Source: JBGSZX01 sp964640545 (GTDB lineage Bacteria; Bdellovibrionota; UBA2428). Taken from it: DNA of 12,732 bases. The DNA lies in the NCBI GenBank assembly GCA_964640545.1, contig CAZXHL010000074.1, positions 1 to 12,732 of the forward strand. Reading direction: 5' to 3'. The notes beneath the pieces were generated by a model, which worked only from the letters and a program-made list of their open reading frames with translations, searched no databases and was not told the DNA's origin. Below are positions 5,985 to 12,732 of the stretch, in pieces (the stretch's first letter is position 1; each line of letters opens with the position of its first letter). Both the position numbers and the translations under genes were made by a program.

Positions 5985-8498
5985 ATGAAAATGAATAGAA
6001 AAAACCACCCCCGAATCTCTTCTTTAGCCGCCGGCTCCAAGTCACTTTTTGCTGTAGCAGCATTGGCTCTTGGCCTTGTCAGCTGTGGACAATCTGCCAA
6101 AACGGACCTGACTCCTTACGTCCGCTCAGAAAAGTCTAAAATCCAATCAGTCAACTCTGCTGTGAGGACAGAATTATCGTTGATCAACGAATCTGTGCCG
6201 TCTCAAGGCTACCAAGTCTGGCTCGATAAAAGCTTCTGGATGGGTAAAAAAATCTGGGTGAGTTTGGGTGTTGAGAGATCTTCACTTACTGGTCTCGCAA
6301 TGAGCGTTGATGGTTACCACCCCGCATACCTTGAGCGTGAAGGTGGATTTTTGGTTCTCAAGAAAGACAATTCCGGACTTTATGGTGGAACGGTTCTCGG
6401 ACCCGAGTTGGCATTGAATGCTTACCCGATTGTTTCTGAGTCACCGACAGAAATTCTTGTAGATCTATCCAAGCCCAAAACTCAGTTTGGCCTTACTCTT
6501 ACAAACTTCAACGCAGGATCTTATGCTGATACAGAGTTAGCTCCTCGCCTTGAATACTTGAAAAAAGTTGAAGCAAAAGGAAACCGATTGAGTTTCTTTA
6601 CGGTTTCAATGACGAAAAGTCCCGCTCCTTTGTTTAATCCACAAGGAAATTCTGCAGAAGCCCTTGCTGGCCTCGACCCGTTCCTCCTCTCTATGACCCT
6701 TAGAAATGATTGGATTGTTCCTGAAGCCAATACAGACTTCGACTCTATTGCTGCGACTCAGGACACTCTTGGCTTCTTCTTAACCACTCCAAAAGTGATC
6801 ATGAACGGTCTCGGTGTTGAGCAACTCGTTCAAAAGATCGCAACCAACCAAGCTTTCACCTGGGAAGTTAGCGGCAACACGCCTGAAGAATACAGAACCG
6901 CTGTTAAAGAAGGAATTCTTGCTTGGAACCCAAGCCTCAATACTGAGACTGACGTTCTCAAGGTGAACTTTGCTGAAGGATTCAAAGACTCTGTGACTGA
7001 CCCAACGGTTTCCAACATGCTTTGGGACGACAATATGGCTGTAGGTTTTGCTTTCGCTAACTGGAGAAGCAACCCTTCTACGGGTGAGATCGTTCAAGCC
7101 CAAGTTTATATGTCTGGATCTATGTGGGCAGACGGCGCAAAAATCACTTACCAGTTGCGTAAGCTTGAAGAACAGGTTCGTGCTAGTGCTTCAGCTGCTG
7201 GTGCAGCAGCGCCCAACTCTCCTGAGAGAGCAGAAGCCATTGCAGCTCTTCGCACAATCAAATCGAAAATCTCTGCAATGACAAAAGAAGCCAAAGCCCT
7301 TCAGGCTAAAACTTCTGAGCAACGTGTAGGTTTCGTGGGACTCAACTCTGGTCTTTCAAAAGCCAAAGCACGAAGCAACGCTTACTGCTTTAGAACGGTA
7401 GAGCTTGGTGCCAACCTTGGTTTCCTAGCAACTATCGACGACGAACTCGACGATGCTCTAAAAGATCTTGATGGCGAAACCGAAGCCGAAAGACAACCAG
7501 ACGTCATCGCTTCCGAACACAAAACTCCGACTCACCTTCCCTACATTGCTGAAGGCGTAACTGAAGAAATGTTCGCGGCAGGAGTTGTTCGTGGCGTATT
7601 AATGCACGAAATCGGTCACACGATCGGCCTTCGTCACAACTTCATGGGTTCTCTTGGAACCAGCAAAGATGGCGCTGTAAATTCAGCTTCGATCATGGAC
7701 TACAATGACCTTGTGATCGACACAGAATTCACTGAGCCAGGAACTTGGGACAAATATGTCGCTGAGGCAGTTTACCTAGACAAGCCTTACCCAGAACCTT
7801 TCAGCTTTTGCTCAGACGAAACGGCATGGGCTGGTCTTCCGACTTGCGCGCCTTTTGACTTCTCAGCTGACCCAATGAAAGGTCAACACGTAACAGAAGA
7901 GTCAAATCTTCTTCTAGCTGAAGTGATGCTTTGGTTCGGCCAAGCCGACATGGCGATGAACTTGATCATGCGTGCACTTAGCTCGAATTTGGACAAAGTC
8001 GAATACGTTCTTTTCCCTGCTGACCTCGCTACTCAAGCTTTGAATGACCCTGCATTTGCTGAGTCTCAATTGAAAACTTGGAAGTTTTTGACTGAGTCCA
8101 TGAACATGCAAGGCACTTCATGGCCTGAATACTTAAAAGTAGCTTACAGAGACATCTTGATTGATGTGTTGGTTAGCGGAACTAGCGACCTCACCTCTGC
8201 AAGTGCTGTTGCTCCAGAGCTTACTGCCTTCTATCGTGAAGTCTTGATGAGCTCTGACGCTTATGTTTTCGCAACTCGCATGAACACTCTTAATGGTCTT
8301 GTAAAAATTCAAACGGCTGCAGGACGTGCAGCATTGGTTGAAGCTAAGGGCTCACTAACTGAAAAGTTGGCGACAACGGATCGTTCGACTCTCACACCAG
8401 AAGCTACTGAAGCTTTGGTTGCAGACGAAGAACTACTTCTACGAATCAAAAAGATTCTAGAAGTAGACGGTTACTACAAAAGCTTGGCTCTCAACTGA
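5985..8498 (+). CDS. Zinc-dependent metalloprotease lipoprotein (met-zincin type)
   Basis: An 837-residue exported protein. The N-terminus has a lipoprotein signal peptide with lipobox LVSC and lipidation at Cys34, so the mature protein should be anchored in the envelope. The zinc site is HEIGHTIGLRH at 541-551: His541, His545 and His551 bind zinc and Glu542 is the catalytic base. The met-turn SIMDY follows, with Met571 20 residues after the last His. This spacing, and segments such as WRSNPSTGEIVQAQVYMSGSMW (360-381), resemble the zinc-dependent met-zincins annotated DUF5117/DUF4953 (PF17148/PF16313). An Ala/Lys-rich, probably coiled insert lies at about 390-448. Expected role: proteolysis at the cell surface or in the periplasm; substrates unknown. 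The start is ATG 5985 or ATG 5991; AAGGA 7 nt before 5991 favours the second slightly. It is a single gene ending in a strong terminator. Confidence 0.92.
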   Translation: MKMNRKNHPRISSLAAGSKSLFAVAALALGLVSCGQSAKTDLTPYVRSEKSKIQSVNSAVRTELSLINESVPSQGYQVWLDKSFWMGKKIWVSLGVERSSLTGLAMSVDGYHPAYLEREGGFLVLKKDNSGLYGGTVLGPELALNAYPIVSESPTEILVDLSKPKTQFGLTLTNFNAGSYADTELAPRLEYLKKVEAKGNRLSFFTVSMTKSPAPLFNPQGNSAEALAGLDPFLLSMTLRNDWIVPEANTDFDSIAATQDTLGFFLTTPKVIMNGLGVEQLVQKIATNQAFTWEVSGNTPEEYRTAVKEGILAWNPSLNTETDVLKVNFAEGFKDSVTDPTVSNMLWDDNMAVGFAFANWRSNPSTGEIVQAQVYMSGSMWADGAKITYQLRKLEEQVRASASAAGAAAPNSPERAEAIAALRTIKSKISAMTKEAKALQAKTSEQRVGFVGLNSGLSKAKARSNAYCFRTVELGANLGFLATIDDELDDALKDLDGETEAERQPDVIASEHKTPTHLPYIAEGVTEEMFAAGVVRGVLMHEIGHTIGLRHNFMGSLGTSKDGAVNSASIMDYNDLVIDTEFTEPGTWDKYVAEAVYLDKPYPEPFSFCSDETAWAGLPTCAPFDFSADPMKGQHVTEESNLLLAEVMLWFGQADMAMNLIMRALSSNLDKVEYVLFPADLATQALNDPAFAESQLKTWKFLTESMNMQGTSWPEYLKVAYRDILIDVLVSGTSDLTSASAVAPELTAFYREVLMSSDAYVFATRMNTLNGLVKIQTAAGRAALVEAKGSLTEKLATTDRSTLTPEATEALVADEELLLRIKKILEVDGYYKSLALN

Positions 8499-8590
8499 TT
8501 GGTGGTTGTTGAGAGTTTCGCATCCTTTAATGTTTTGTTGTGGTGGTGAAACATTAGAGGCCTGGGGGGAGCGTTCAAAAAAGTGAACGC
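8488..8590 (+). other. Consecutive stem-loops in the 3' region of the protease gene
   Basis: Three hairpins follow one another before the terminator: CTCTCAAC/GTTGAGAG (8 bp, 8488-8515, spanning the stop codon), TAATGTTT/AAACATTA (8 bp, 8528-8556) and GCGTTCA/TGAACGC (7 bp, 8571-8590), the last enclosed by an outer AGAGG/CCTCT pair (8556-8560 with 8594-8598, competing by one base with the second stem). No ORF is present here. This is more structure than a simple 3' end needs; a 3'-UTR-derived small RNA or mRNA-stabilising element is possible. Confidence 0.45.
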
Positions 8591-8601
8591 AAACCTCTAT
8601 G

Positions 8602-8643
8602 ACGCCAGGGTTTCCGAGGGGGAATCCCTGGCGTTATTTTTTT
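8602..8643 (+). terminator. Strong intrinsic terminator of the protease gene
   Basis: ACGCCAGGG-T-TTCC pairs with GGAA-T-CCCTGGCGT (13 of 14 positions, one T-T mismatch) over 8602-8634, followed by TATTTTTTT to 8643. The opposite side has no T-run, so the terminator mainly serves the plus-strand gene. Confidence 0.92.
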
Positions 8644-8647
8644 GCCA

Positions 8648-8729
8648 AATACCGAATTCCGCAAACAGAATACCGTACCGAATACGGAATACCGTTAACA
8701 GAAGACCGTATACCGAATCTTTCCGAATA
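8648..8729. repeat. Degenerate short tandem repeat (ACCGAAT/GAATACC type)
   Basis: This 82-bp non-coding stretch is built from variants of one word: ATACCGAAT, GAATACCG, ACCGAATAC, GGAATACCG, ATACCGAAT, CCGAATAC. At a larger scale two units beginning AACAGAA (8664 and 8697, 33 bp apart) align along their length. It lies between the protease terminator and the stop codon of lysine 2,3-aminomutase, and would form the 3' untranslated region of the latter. Confidence 0.65.
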
Positions 8730-9908
8730 CTACTTAACTTCAGGTTCGTCGTAGACGTACTCTTTGCCTTTGTAGTTTCGAAGGGTCCATTTACTACCCT
8801 CATGCTTAACGACATACTCTGGAAGAATAGGAATCTTACCGCCTCCACCTGGAGCATCAATCACGTAGTGAGGAACCGCCATACCAGATGTATGACCACG
8901 AAGCCCCTCGATGATTTCAATGCCTTTTGCAATTGGAGTTCTGAAGTGGGAAATGCCCTGACTCATATCACATTGGAAAATGTAATAAGGTCGAACTCGC
9001 ATCATCAGCAAAAGATGATTGAGCTTCTTCACGGTCTCGACGCTATCATTCACTCCTTTCATCAAAACCATTTGGTTATTGATAGGAATGCCTGCTTCAG
9101 CGATCTTCAAGCAAGCCTCGAAAGCCTCGGCCGTGCACTCTGTGGGGTGGTTGAAGTGAGTATGAACATAAAGTGGTCCGTGCTTTTTTAGAATTTTTAC
9201 AAAATCGTCTGTCACTCGATGAGGAAGCGTCACAAGGTTACGAGTTCCAAGACGGAAAACTTCGACATGAGGAATCGCACGAAGCGAGCCCATGATGTAA
9301 TCAAGGCGGTCGTCTGAATTAGAGAGTGGGTCCCCACCAGAAATCACAACGTCGCGAATGGAAGGCGTATTTCTAATGTATTCAAGTCCGCCTTCAATTT
9401 GCTGCTTCTGAGCAGCTGATGAAGGATCGGCCACTTTACGTTTGCGAGTGCAGTGACGACAAAACACAGGGCAATGGTGAGTGGTGTAGAAGAGCACACG
9501 GTCTGGATAGCGATGAGTGATACCAGGAACCGGCATATCGACTTCCTCACCTAAAGGATCTTCCATTTCGTTAGCGAGAATGTTGAGCTCACCCATCTTA
9601 GGAACGGATTGTAATCTGATCGGACAATTAGGATCCTTGGGATCCATCAAAGCCGCGTAATAAGGCGTGACAGCCATATTAAAAAGCTCAGATGATTTAT
9701 CAAAAGCTTCGTGCTCTTCATCAGTGACATCGATCACCTTCTCAAGCTGGTCCATACGCCTCACACGGTTCTGTTGCTGCCAGATCCAGCTATTCCATAG
9801 CTCCGCCGGAGTATCGCCCCACGGGCGCCCTCGGGGTCCTGCGTTGAATTCCTGCCTTCCAACATTGTATTGAGGTTTCGGGTTAAATCCGAGTTCTTTC
9901 GTAGCCAT
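8730..9908 (-). CDS. kamA: L-lysine 2,3-aminomutase (radical SAM, PLP)
   Basis: The enzyme converts L-lysine to L-beta-lysine using S-adenosylmethionine, a [4Fe-4S] cluster and pyridoxal phosphate, in the cytoplasm. The radical-SAM motif CPVFCRHC gives cluster ligands Cys146, Cys150 and Cys153. VISGGDPLS (188-196) is the SAM-binding GGDP element. APGGGGK supplies the PLP lysine, Lys358. Asp314 (QCDMS) and Asp351 (DAPGGGGK) sit at the places of the two Asp residues that hold the substrate amino group in clostridial lysine 2,3-aminomutase. GIEIIEGLRGHTSG and the C-terminal LRNYKG are also typical. At 392 residues it is nearer to true aminomutases (about 416) than to EpmB (about 340), which acts on EF-P. 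No acetyltransferase (ablB) or beta-lysine degradation gene is adjacent, so the fate of beta-lysine is unknown. No clear Shine-Dalgarno precedes the ATG. Confidence 0.96.
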   Translation of the reverse strand: MATKELGFNPKPQYNVGRQEFNAGPRGRPWGDTPAELWNSWIWQQQNRVRRMDQLEKVIDVTDEEHEAFDKSSELFNMAVTPYYAALMDPKDPNCPIRLQSVPKMGELNILANEMEDPLGEEVDMPVPGITHRYPDRVLFYTTHHCPVFCRHCTRKRKVADPSSAAQKQQIEGGLEYIRNTPSIRDVVISGGDPLSNSDDRLDYIMGSLRAIPHVEVFRLGTRNLVTLPHRVTDDFVKILKKHGPLYVHTHFNHPTECTAEAFEACLKIAEAGIPINNQMVLMKGVNDSVETVKKLNHLLLMMRVRPYYIFQCDMSQGISHFRTPIAKGIEIIEGLRGHTSGMAVPHYVIDAPGGGGKIPILPEYVVKHEGSKWTLRNYKGKEYVYDEPEVK

Positions 9909-9965
9909 AACAATAGTTTACACTAGCCTTCACTGAAATTGTCCACTAAGTCTTAAAGCTGTCTT

Positions 9966-10592
9966 ATGCCTAGTTCCAAATTGCGCCCCTCATTCTGGGA
10001 TCATCATCATTGCGTGCCTCTTTCTAGGGACTTAGCGCCTTCCAGCATCTTTGAACGTTTTAAAGACTATCTGGTGTTTGATATCGAAACCAAAGACTTG
10101 GCGCCGGTGGACTCCTCTTTGGAGAATTTGGCCAAACTCGGCGTGAGTGTGGTGTGTGCTTATGACTCAAAAGTCGGCAAAATGTTGACCTTTTTTGAAA
10201 ATGACGTGCCGAAGCTCGTCAAATTGATGAGCGAAAGAGTCGTCGTGGGTTACAACATTCGCCGTTTCGACTTGCCTGTGCTGACGGGTTACGGACTTGA
10301 GCTCGAAGGCCTAGAAGTTTTCGATCTCATGGACGAAGTCGAGCGAGGCATGGGCCGCAAGTGGATCAAGCTTCAATACGTGGCGATGGGTACATTAGGC
10401 GAAGGCAAAAGCGCCGACGGTAAAATCGCGGTGGAATGGTACAAGCAAGGCAAGATGAAAGAACTTGCAGAGTATTGCGCCGTGGACGTCGAAGTCACTC
10501 ACAAGATTTTTAGACATGGACTAGATAAGCGCTTCCTCGCCGTCGAATGGGGCGAAGGAAAGCGCAAAGAATTTGTTGTCGACTGGACTTAA
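9966..10592 (+). CDS. DEDDy 3'-5' exonuclease-like protein (RNase H-like fold)
   Basis: A 208-residue protein with the three exonuclease motifs of the DnaQ/RNase D superfamily: VFDIETKD (Asp39, Glu41), VGYNIRRFDLPVL (Asn97, Asp102), and EYCAVDVEVT (Tyr170, Asp174, the DEDDy form). This predicts a two-metal 3'-5' exonuclease acting on DNA or RNA. The compact layout and the GYNIRRFD motif recall the YprB-like RNase H-like proteins (PF13482), which are often found near helicases; no helicase is visible here. Residues 1-30 (SSKLRPSFWDHHHCVPLSRD) are unlike the family and precede the core, and no Shine-Dalgarno lies before the ATG, so the true start may be elsewhere or the extension may be lineage-specific. 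The gene is divergent from lysine 2,3-aminomutase (57-nt gap), and its stop codon lies inside a long hairpin. Confidence 0.85.
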   Translation: MPSSKLRPSFWDHHHCVPLSRDLAPSSIFERFKDYLVFDIETKDLAPVDSSLENLAKLGVSVVCAYDSKVGKMLTFFENDVPKLVKLMSERVVVGYNIRRFDLPVLTGYGLELEGLEVFDLMDEVERGMGRKWIKLQYVAMGTLGEGKSADGKIAVEWYKQGKMKELAEYCAVDVEVTHKIFRHGLDKRFLAVEWGEGKRKEFVVDWT

Positions 10593-10635
10593 ACGCGTCA
10601 AAGGGTGACTAATGTCACGCTTTGATGCGTTTAAG
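10588..10635. terminator. Long near-perfect hairpin between convergent genes
   Basis: The arms CTTAAACGC...GTGAC and GTCAC...GCGTTTAAG pair over 22 positions with one G-U and one G-G mismatch, closed by a TAAT loop. The exonuclease stop codon (10590-10592) is within the left arm. It lies 36 nt from the stop of the convergent 10671 gene. There is no T-run on either side, so it may be a non-canonical terminator, a 3' end-protecting stem for both messages, or a protein-binding palindrome. Confidence 0.6.
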
Positions 10636-10670
10636 CTTGTTCATGGCGTAAAGCGAAGCAACACGCCAGA

Positions 10671-12035
10671 CTACTTGTTCTGCAAAGACTCTTGAAGAGT
10701 TTCGCGAACTACAGGATTGGTCCACTTGAGTGTTTGAATCTGAACTGTGGCATCTCGGCCTTCGCCGCCGCCTCCAGCTCCACCTCTGCCAGCACCGCCA
10801 CCGTAGCCAGCACCGCCGCCACCTGCAGCAAATCCTGCAAAGTTTCTTCCGCCACCACTACCAGCAGCACCACTTCCAGAGCCAGCTCCAGAACCTGCCC
10901 CTGCAGCCCCAGTCCCGCTACCACCAGCAGCCGCACCTGACAAGGCAGCTTCATCGGCTGCGAGTGAGGCAAACGGATCTTCTTCGTCTTCTCCCGTTGA
11001 AGCAACCGTAGCTTCCCCCGGAATAGCATCAGGATTTCCTACATTAATTTGATCGGTATTAGGATTATCCTTGTCATCATCTTTCTTCGCGATACAGGCA
11101 CGTACATCTACGTTAAAGGTTTCATCTTCTTTACATGTTGGTTTCGAGATACAAGTTCCGCTAGCGTCTGGATATTGGTCTGCCTCGCACGAACCGTCTT
11201 GAACGACACAAACTCCACCTTGATCGACCATTCCTGCGCCACAACCACCTGTACCCGTAGGAGTTTCAGGGGCTTCTGGAATATCTGTGATATTGCTACC
11301 CGGAGCTGGAGCGGTATCACCGCCTTCGTCTCCCCCACCCATCATCATAGCACCTAAGCCAACAAGTCCCGCAACAGCTGCGAGAGGGCCTAATGTAGAT
11401 AGAAGGTTGCTTTTGGTTCCAGCAGTTTCAGCAGCTTTTTGCTTTGCATCTGCAACACTCGCCGCTGCCGATTCTTGCGACTTAGTAACGAGGTCTGCAG
11501 GAATCTGAGGATTCGGAGAATGTCCTTGATCACTAAAGCTATTGTAACCATCAACAGCTTCTTTTACTGTGTCTGCAGCTAACTTTTTATTTTCGGCAGT
11601 TTCTATAACTCTCGCAGAAGCTGTGTCCAAAAGAGTCATATCCGTTCCACCATTTTTTGCAGCTGACTCAAGAGCAGCATCAGTTTTATTGTCTTTTTTT
11701 AATTGAGTGTATTGTTGAGTCGTCATTCCCAGTTTAGAGGCTGCAGCATCAAATTCCGTTACCGCAGTCGCATTTTTGGCGTTCCATTCGTCATAAAAAT
11801 CGGCAGCTGCAAAAACCTTTTCACCAAAAGGCTTACACCTAGTGTGCCAGCCTGACGAATCTGTAACTGGTGGAGGGGTACACAATGCCGCTCCACTCTC
11901 AGACAAATACCCTCTGATAGTTCCGGCATTCTCTGATTTTTTAGCAAAACTCTCTAAAGGAATCATAAATCCAACTCCTAAAAGGAGTTGGAATGAAAAT
12001 AGTATAGCGAAGGTTTTCTGTATGTATAAACGCAT
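10671..12035 (-). CDS. Secreted protein with Cys-bounded repeats and a Gly/Ala/Ser-rich tail
   Basis: I start this at the ATG at 12035 (MRLYIQKTFAILFSF, 454 residues): AGAGGA lies 9 nt upstream, while the in-frame ATG at 12059 has no ribosome binding site. A signal peptide ends near LESFA. Then come a Cys pair (CTPPPVTDSSGWHTRC), a helical Ala/Lys/Thr-rich region (about 75-205), and a hydrophobic segment LLSTLGPLAAVAGLVGLGAMMM (210-232) that could span a membrane. Next are three short repeats of the form C-x(10-12)-C starting at Cys265, Cys283 and Cys301 (GMVDQGGVCV, DQYPDASGTCI, DETFNVDVRACI), an acidic linker, a Gly/Ala/Ser-rich flexible stretch (about 365-428) and a non-repetitive end (VQIQTLKWTNPVVRETLQ). 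Disulfide-linked repeats plus a glycine tail suggest an envelope or surface structural protein. I recognise no family. Confidence 0.82.
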   Translation of the reverse strand: MRLYIQKTFAILFSFQLLLGVGFMIPLESFAKKSENAGTIRGYLSESGAALCTPPPVTDSSGWHTRCKPFGEKVFAAADFYDEWNAKNATAVTEFDAAASKLGMTTQQYTQLKKDNKTDAALESAAKNGGTDMTLLDTASARVIETAENKKLAADTVKEAVDGYNSFSDQGHSPNPQIPADLVTKSQESAAASVADAKQKAAETAGTKSNLLSTLGPLAAVAGLVGLGAMMMGGGDEGGDTAPAPGSNITDIPEAPETPTGTGGCGAGMVDQGGVCVVQDGSCEADQYPDASGTCISKPTCKEDETFNVDVRACIAKKDDDKDNPNTDQINVGNPDAIPGEATVASTGEDEEDPFASLAADEAALSGAAAGGSGTGAAGAGSGAGSGSGAAGSGGGRNFAGFAAGGGGAGYGGGAGRGGAGGGGEGRDATVQIQTLKWTNPVVRETLQESLQNK

Positions 12036-12139
12036 AGACATCTGTCCTCTTGGATTCATTATGGGGGGAATCGGACTGAGATGCTCGTTAAACTTCGGTT
12101 AAGATTGCGAAAAGTTATCAAATACCGGAATGCTTTATC

Positions 12140-12145
12140 TATAAT
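12140..12145 (+). promoter_or_regulatory. Perfect -10 box (TATAAT) just upstream of the 12153 ATG
   Basis: TATAAT ends 7 nt before the ATG at 12153, which would place transcription initiation at or next to the start codon. A poor -35 candidate, TTATCA (12115-12120), lies 19 nt upstream. No Shine-Dalgarno is present between the box and the ATG. Confidence 0.5.
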
Positions 12146-12152
12146 CCTTTAC

Positions 12153-12732
12153 ATGCATCTGCTGCGTCTATATCTATGCACCCACTTCGCGCTTATGGCG
12201 TTTATAGTGCAAGCTGTGGATCTCGCGCCTTTAAACTCACAACGATGCCATCTCATCCTGAACTCTATCGGCCCCAAACAAAACCCCGATCAAGTCCCTG
12301 ATCAATTGCGGTCTAGCGTTTTAGAATCCATTGAAGGCTCAAAAGCTGAACAGAACGAACTCAACGCCCATCTCAAAAAACTCAATCATCCCGAGATCAA
12401 TCGGATCGTTCGGGAGATGGAAACTCTAGAAAAAACCAATTCAGTCATCACATCCAAGTACCTCGACCGAATGCAAGAGCTTAGCCAGGCCATCAAAGAA
12501 GCGCGAGCTGCAGGCAATGATGCCAAAGTAGCAGAGCTGAATGCGCAGAAAAAAGCGGCCGTCGTTGAGCAACTCGAGCGAAGCCAAAACCTCGAGAAGC
12601 AAAAAGCTGAACTTTTATCCGAAGCCAAACAATACCGCCATTCTATGCCGGTGGAAGATCAAGTGGTCTTAGATCACATTATGAAAGCGCGGTTTGATTT
12701 TGCGGAAAGTTTTGGTGAAGCTACCCACAAGT
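12153..12732 (+). CDS. Exported coiled-coil protein, partial (C-terminus beyond window)
   Basis: This frame is open from the ATG at 12153 to the right edge, 193 codons, with no stop. It begins with a likely signal peptide (MHLLRLYLCTHFALMAFIVQA, then VDLAPLNSQRCHLILN). From about residue 55 to 165 it is strongly helical and charged (HLKKLNHPEINRIVREMETLEKT, LDRMQELSQAIKEARAAGND, EQLERSQNLEKQKAELLSEAKQ), a probable coiled coil, followed by MPVEDQVVLDHIMKARFDFAESFGEATHK. No enzyme motif is visible and I recognise no family. An internal ATG at 12195 is possible but would discard most of the signal peptide. The gene is divergent from the 10671-12035 gene, another exported protein, and the two may share the 117-bp gap as a regulatory region. 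Confidence 0.78.
   Translation, partial: MHLLRLYLCTHFALMAFIVQAVDLAPLNSQRCHLILNSIGPKQNPDQVPDQLRSSVLESIEGSKAEQNELNAHLKKLNHPEINRIVREMETLEKTNSVITSKYLDRMQELSQAIKEARAAGNDAKVAELNAQKKAAVVEQLERSQNLEKQKAELLSEAKQYRHSMPVEDQVVLDHIMKARFDFAESFGEATHK

Noticed and set aside
8648..8729. Possible CRISPR array
   Set aside because: The repeat words are short (7-9 bp), degenerate and lack spacers of regular length; no cas genes are nearby.
8583..9191. A 202-codon plus-strand ORF starting in the protease 3' hairpins
   Set aside because: It runs antisense through the well-supported lysine 2,3-aminomutase gene, crosses the terminator, and has no recognisable motif; treated as a shadow.
8730..9908. EpmB (EF-P lysine aminomutase) as an alternative identity
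   Set aside because: The length of 392 residues, the C-terminal LRNYKG segment and the retained substrate Asp pair fit free-lysine 2,3-aminomutase better; no epmA or efp is adjacent.
10692..11508. Several ORFs opposite the Gly/Ala-rich tail (Ser/Thr-, His/Gln/Leu-rich)
   Set aside because: Their low-complexity composition is what the GC-rich repeat codons of the secreted protein give when read in other frames.
12386..12628. An 80-codon minus-strand ORF
   Set aside because: It is antisense to the coiled-coil protein, whose frame is open to the window edge and begins with a signal peptide; the Ser/Cys/Phe-rich translation is a typical coiled-coil shadow.

Overview
The window (about 12.7 kb, moderate GC) is chromosomal DNA from a Gram-negative bacterium. 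Several products carry signal peptides or a lipobox, and one ends like an outer-membrane barrel. The mix of many unrecognised exported proteins with a large lipoprotein met-zincin, a lysine 2,3-aminomutase and a standalone ribosomal protein L3 gene would fit the Bdellovibrio-like lineages (Bdellovibrionota). That placement is inference from gene content, not proof. No rRNA, tRNA, CRISPR array, transposase, phage gene or integrase was found.

Layout. 1-1663 (-) is a 554-codon exported protein running off the left edge; its first ~100 mature residues look like the first blade of a sialidase, the rest is unrecognised. A 255-bp divergent gap with a spaced inverted repeat separates it from a small exported protein (1919-2554, +). 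That gene overlaps tail to tail with an RluA-type pseudouridine synthase (2542-3183, -). Upstream of the synthase lies rplC (3269-4000, -), closed by a textbook terminator, so L3 appears to be transcribed outside any S10 operon. Its upstream region contains tandem hairpins and a 12-bp palindrome. Next come an exported, possibly barrel-forming protein (4298-5161, +) and a single-pass membrane protein (5221-5850, -). A divergent gap with a perfect 18-bp palindrome leads to the 837-residue zinc protease lipoprotein (5985-8498, +).

The protease gene is followed by about 150 nt of consecutive stem-loops ending in a strong terminator, then a degenerate ACCGAAT-type short repeat, then lysine 2,3-aminomutase (8730-9908, -). 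Divergent from it is a DEDDy 3'-5' exonuclease-like protein (9966-10592, +), which ends inside a 22-position hairpin. The last part holds a secreted protein with three short Cys-bounded repeats and a Gly/Ala/Ser tail (10671-12035, -), and divergently a coiled-coil exported protein (12153-end, +) whose ATG sits 7 nt after a perfect TATAAT.

How the genes fit together. Almost every gene stands alone or is divergent or convergent to its neighbour, so there is no multi-gene operon and no evident multi-protein system. Three housekeeping functions (L3, pseudouridine synthase, exonuclease-like protein) and one metabolic enzyme (lysine 2,3-aminomutase) are interspersed with lineage-specific envelope or secreted proteins. 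I did not find a convincing new defence or mobile system; the more unusual signals are the structured non-coding stretches and the sialidase-like chimera at the left edge.
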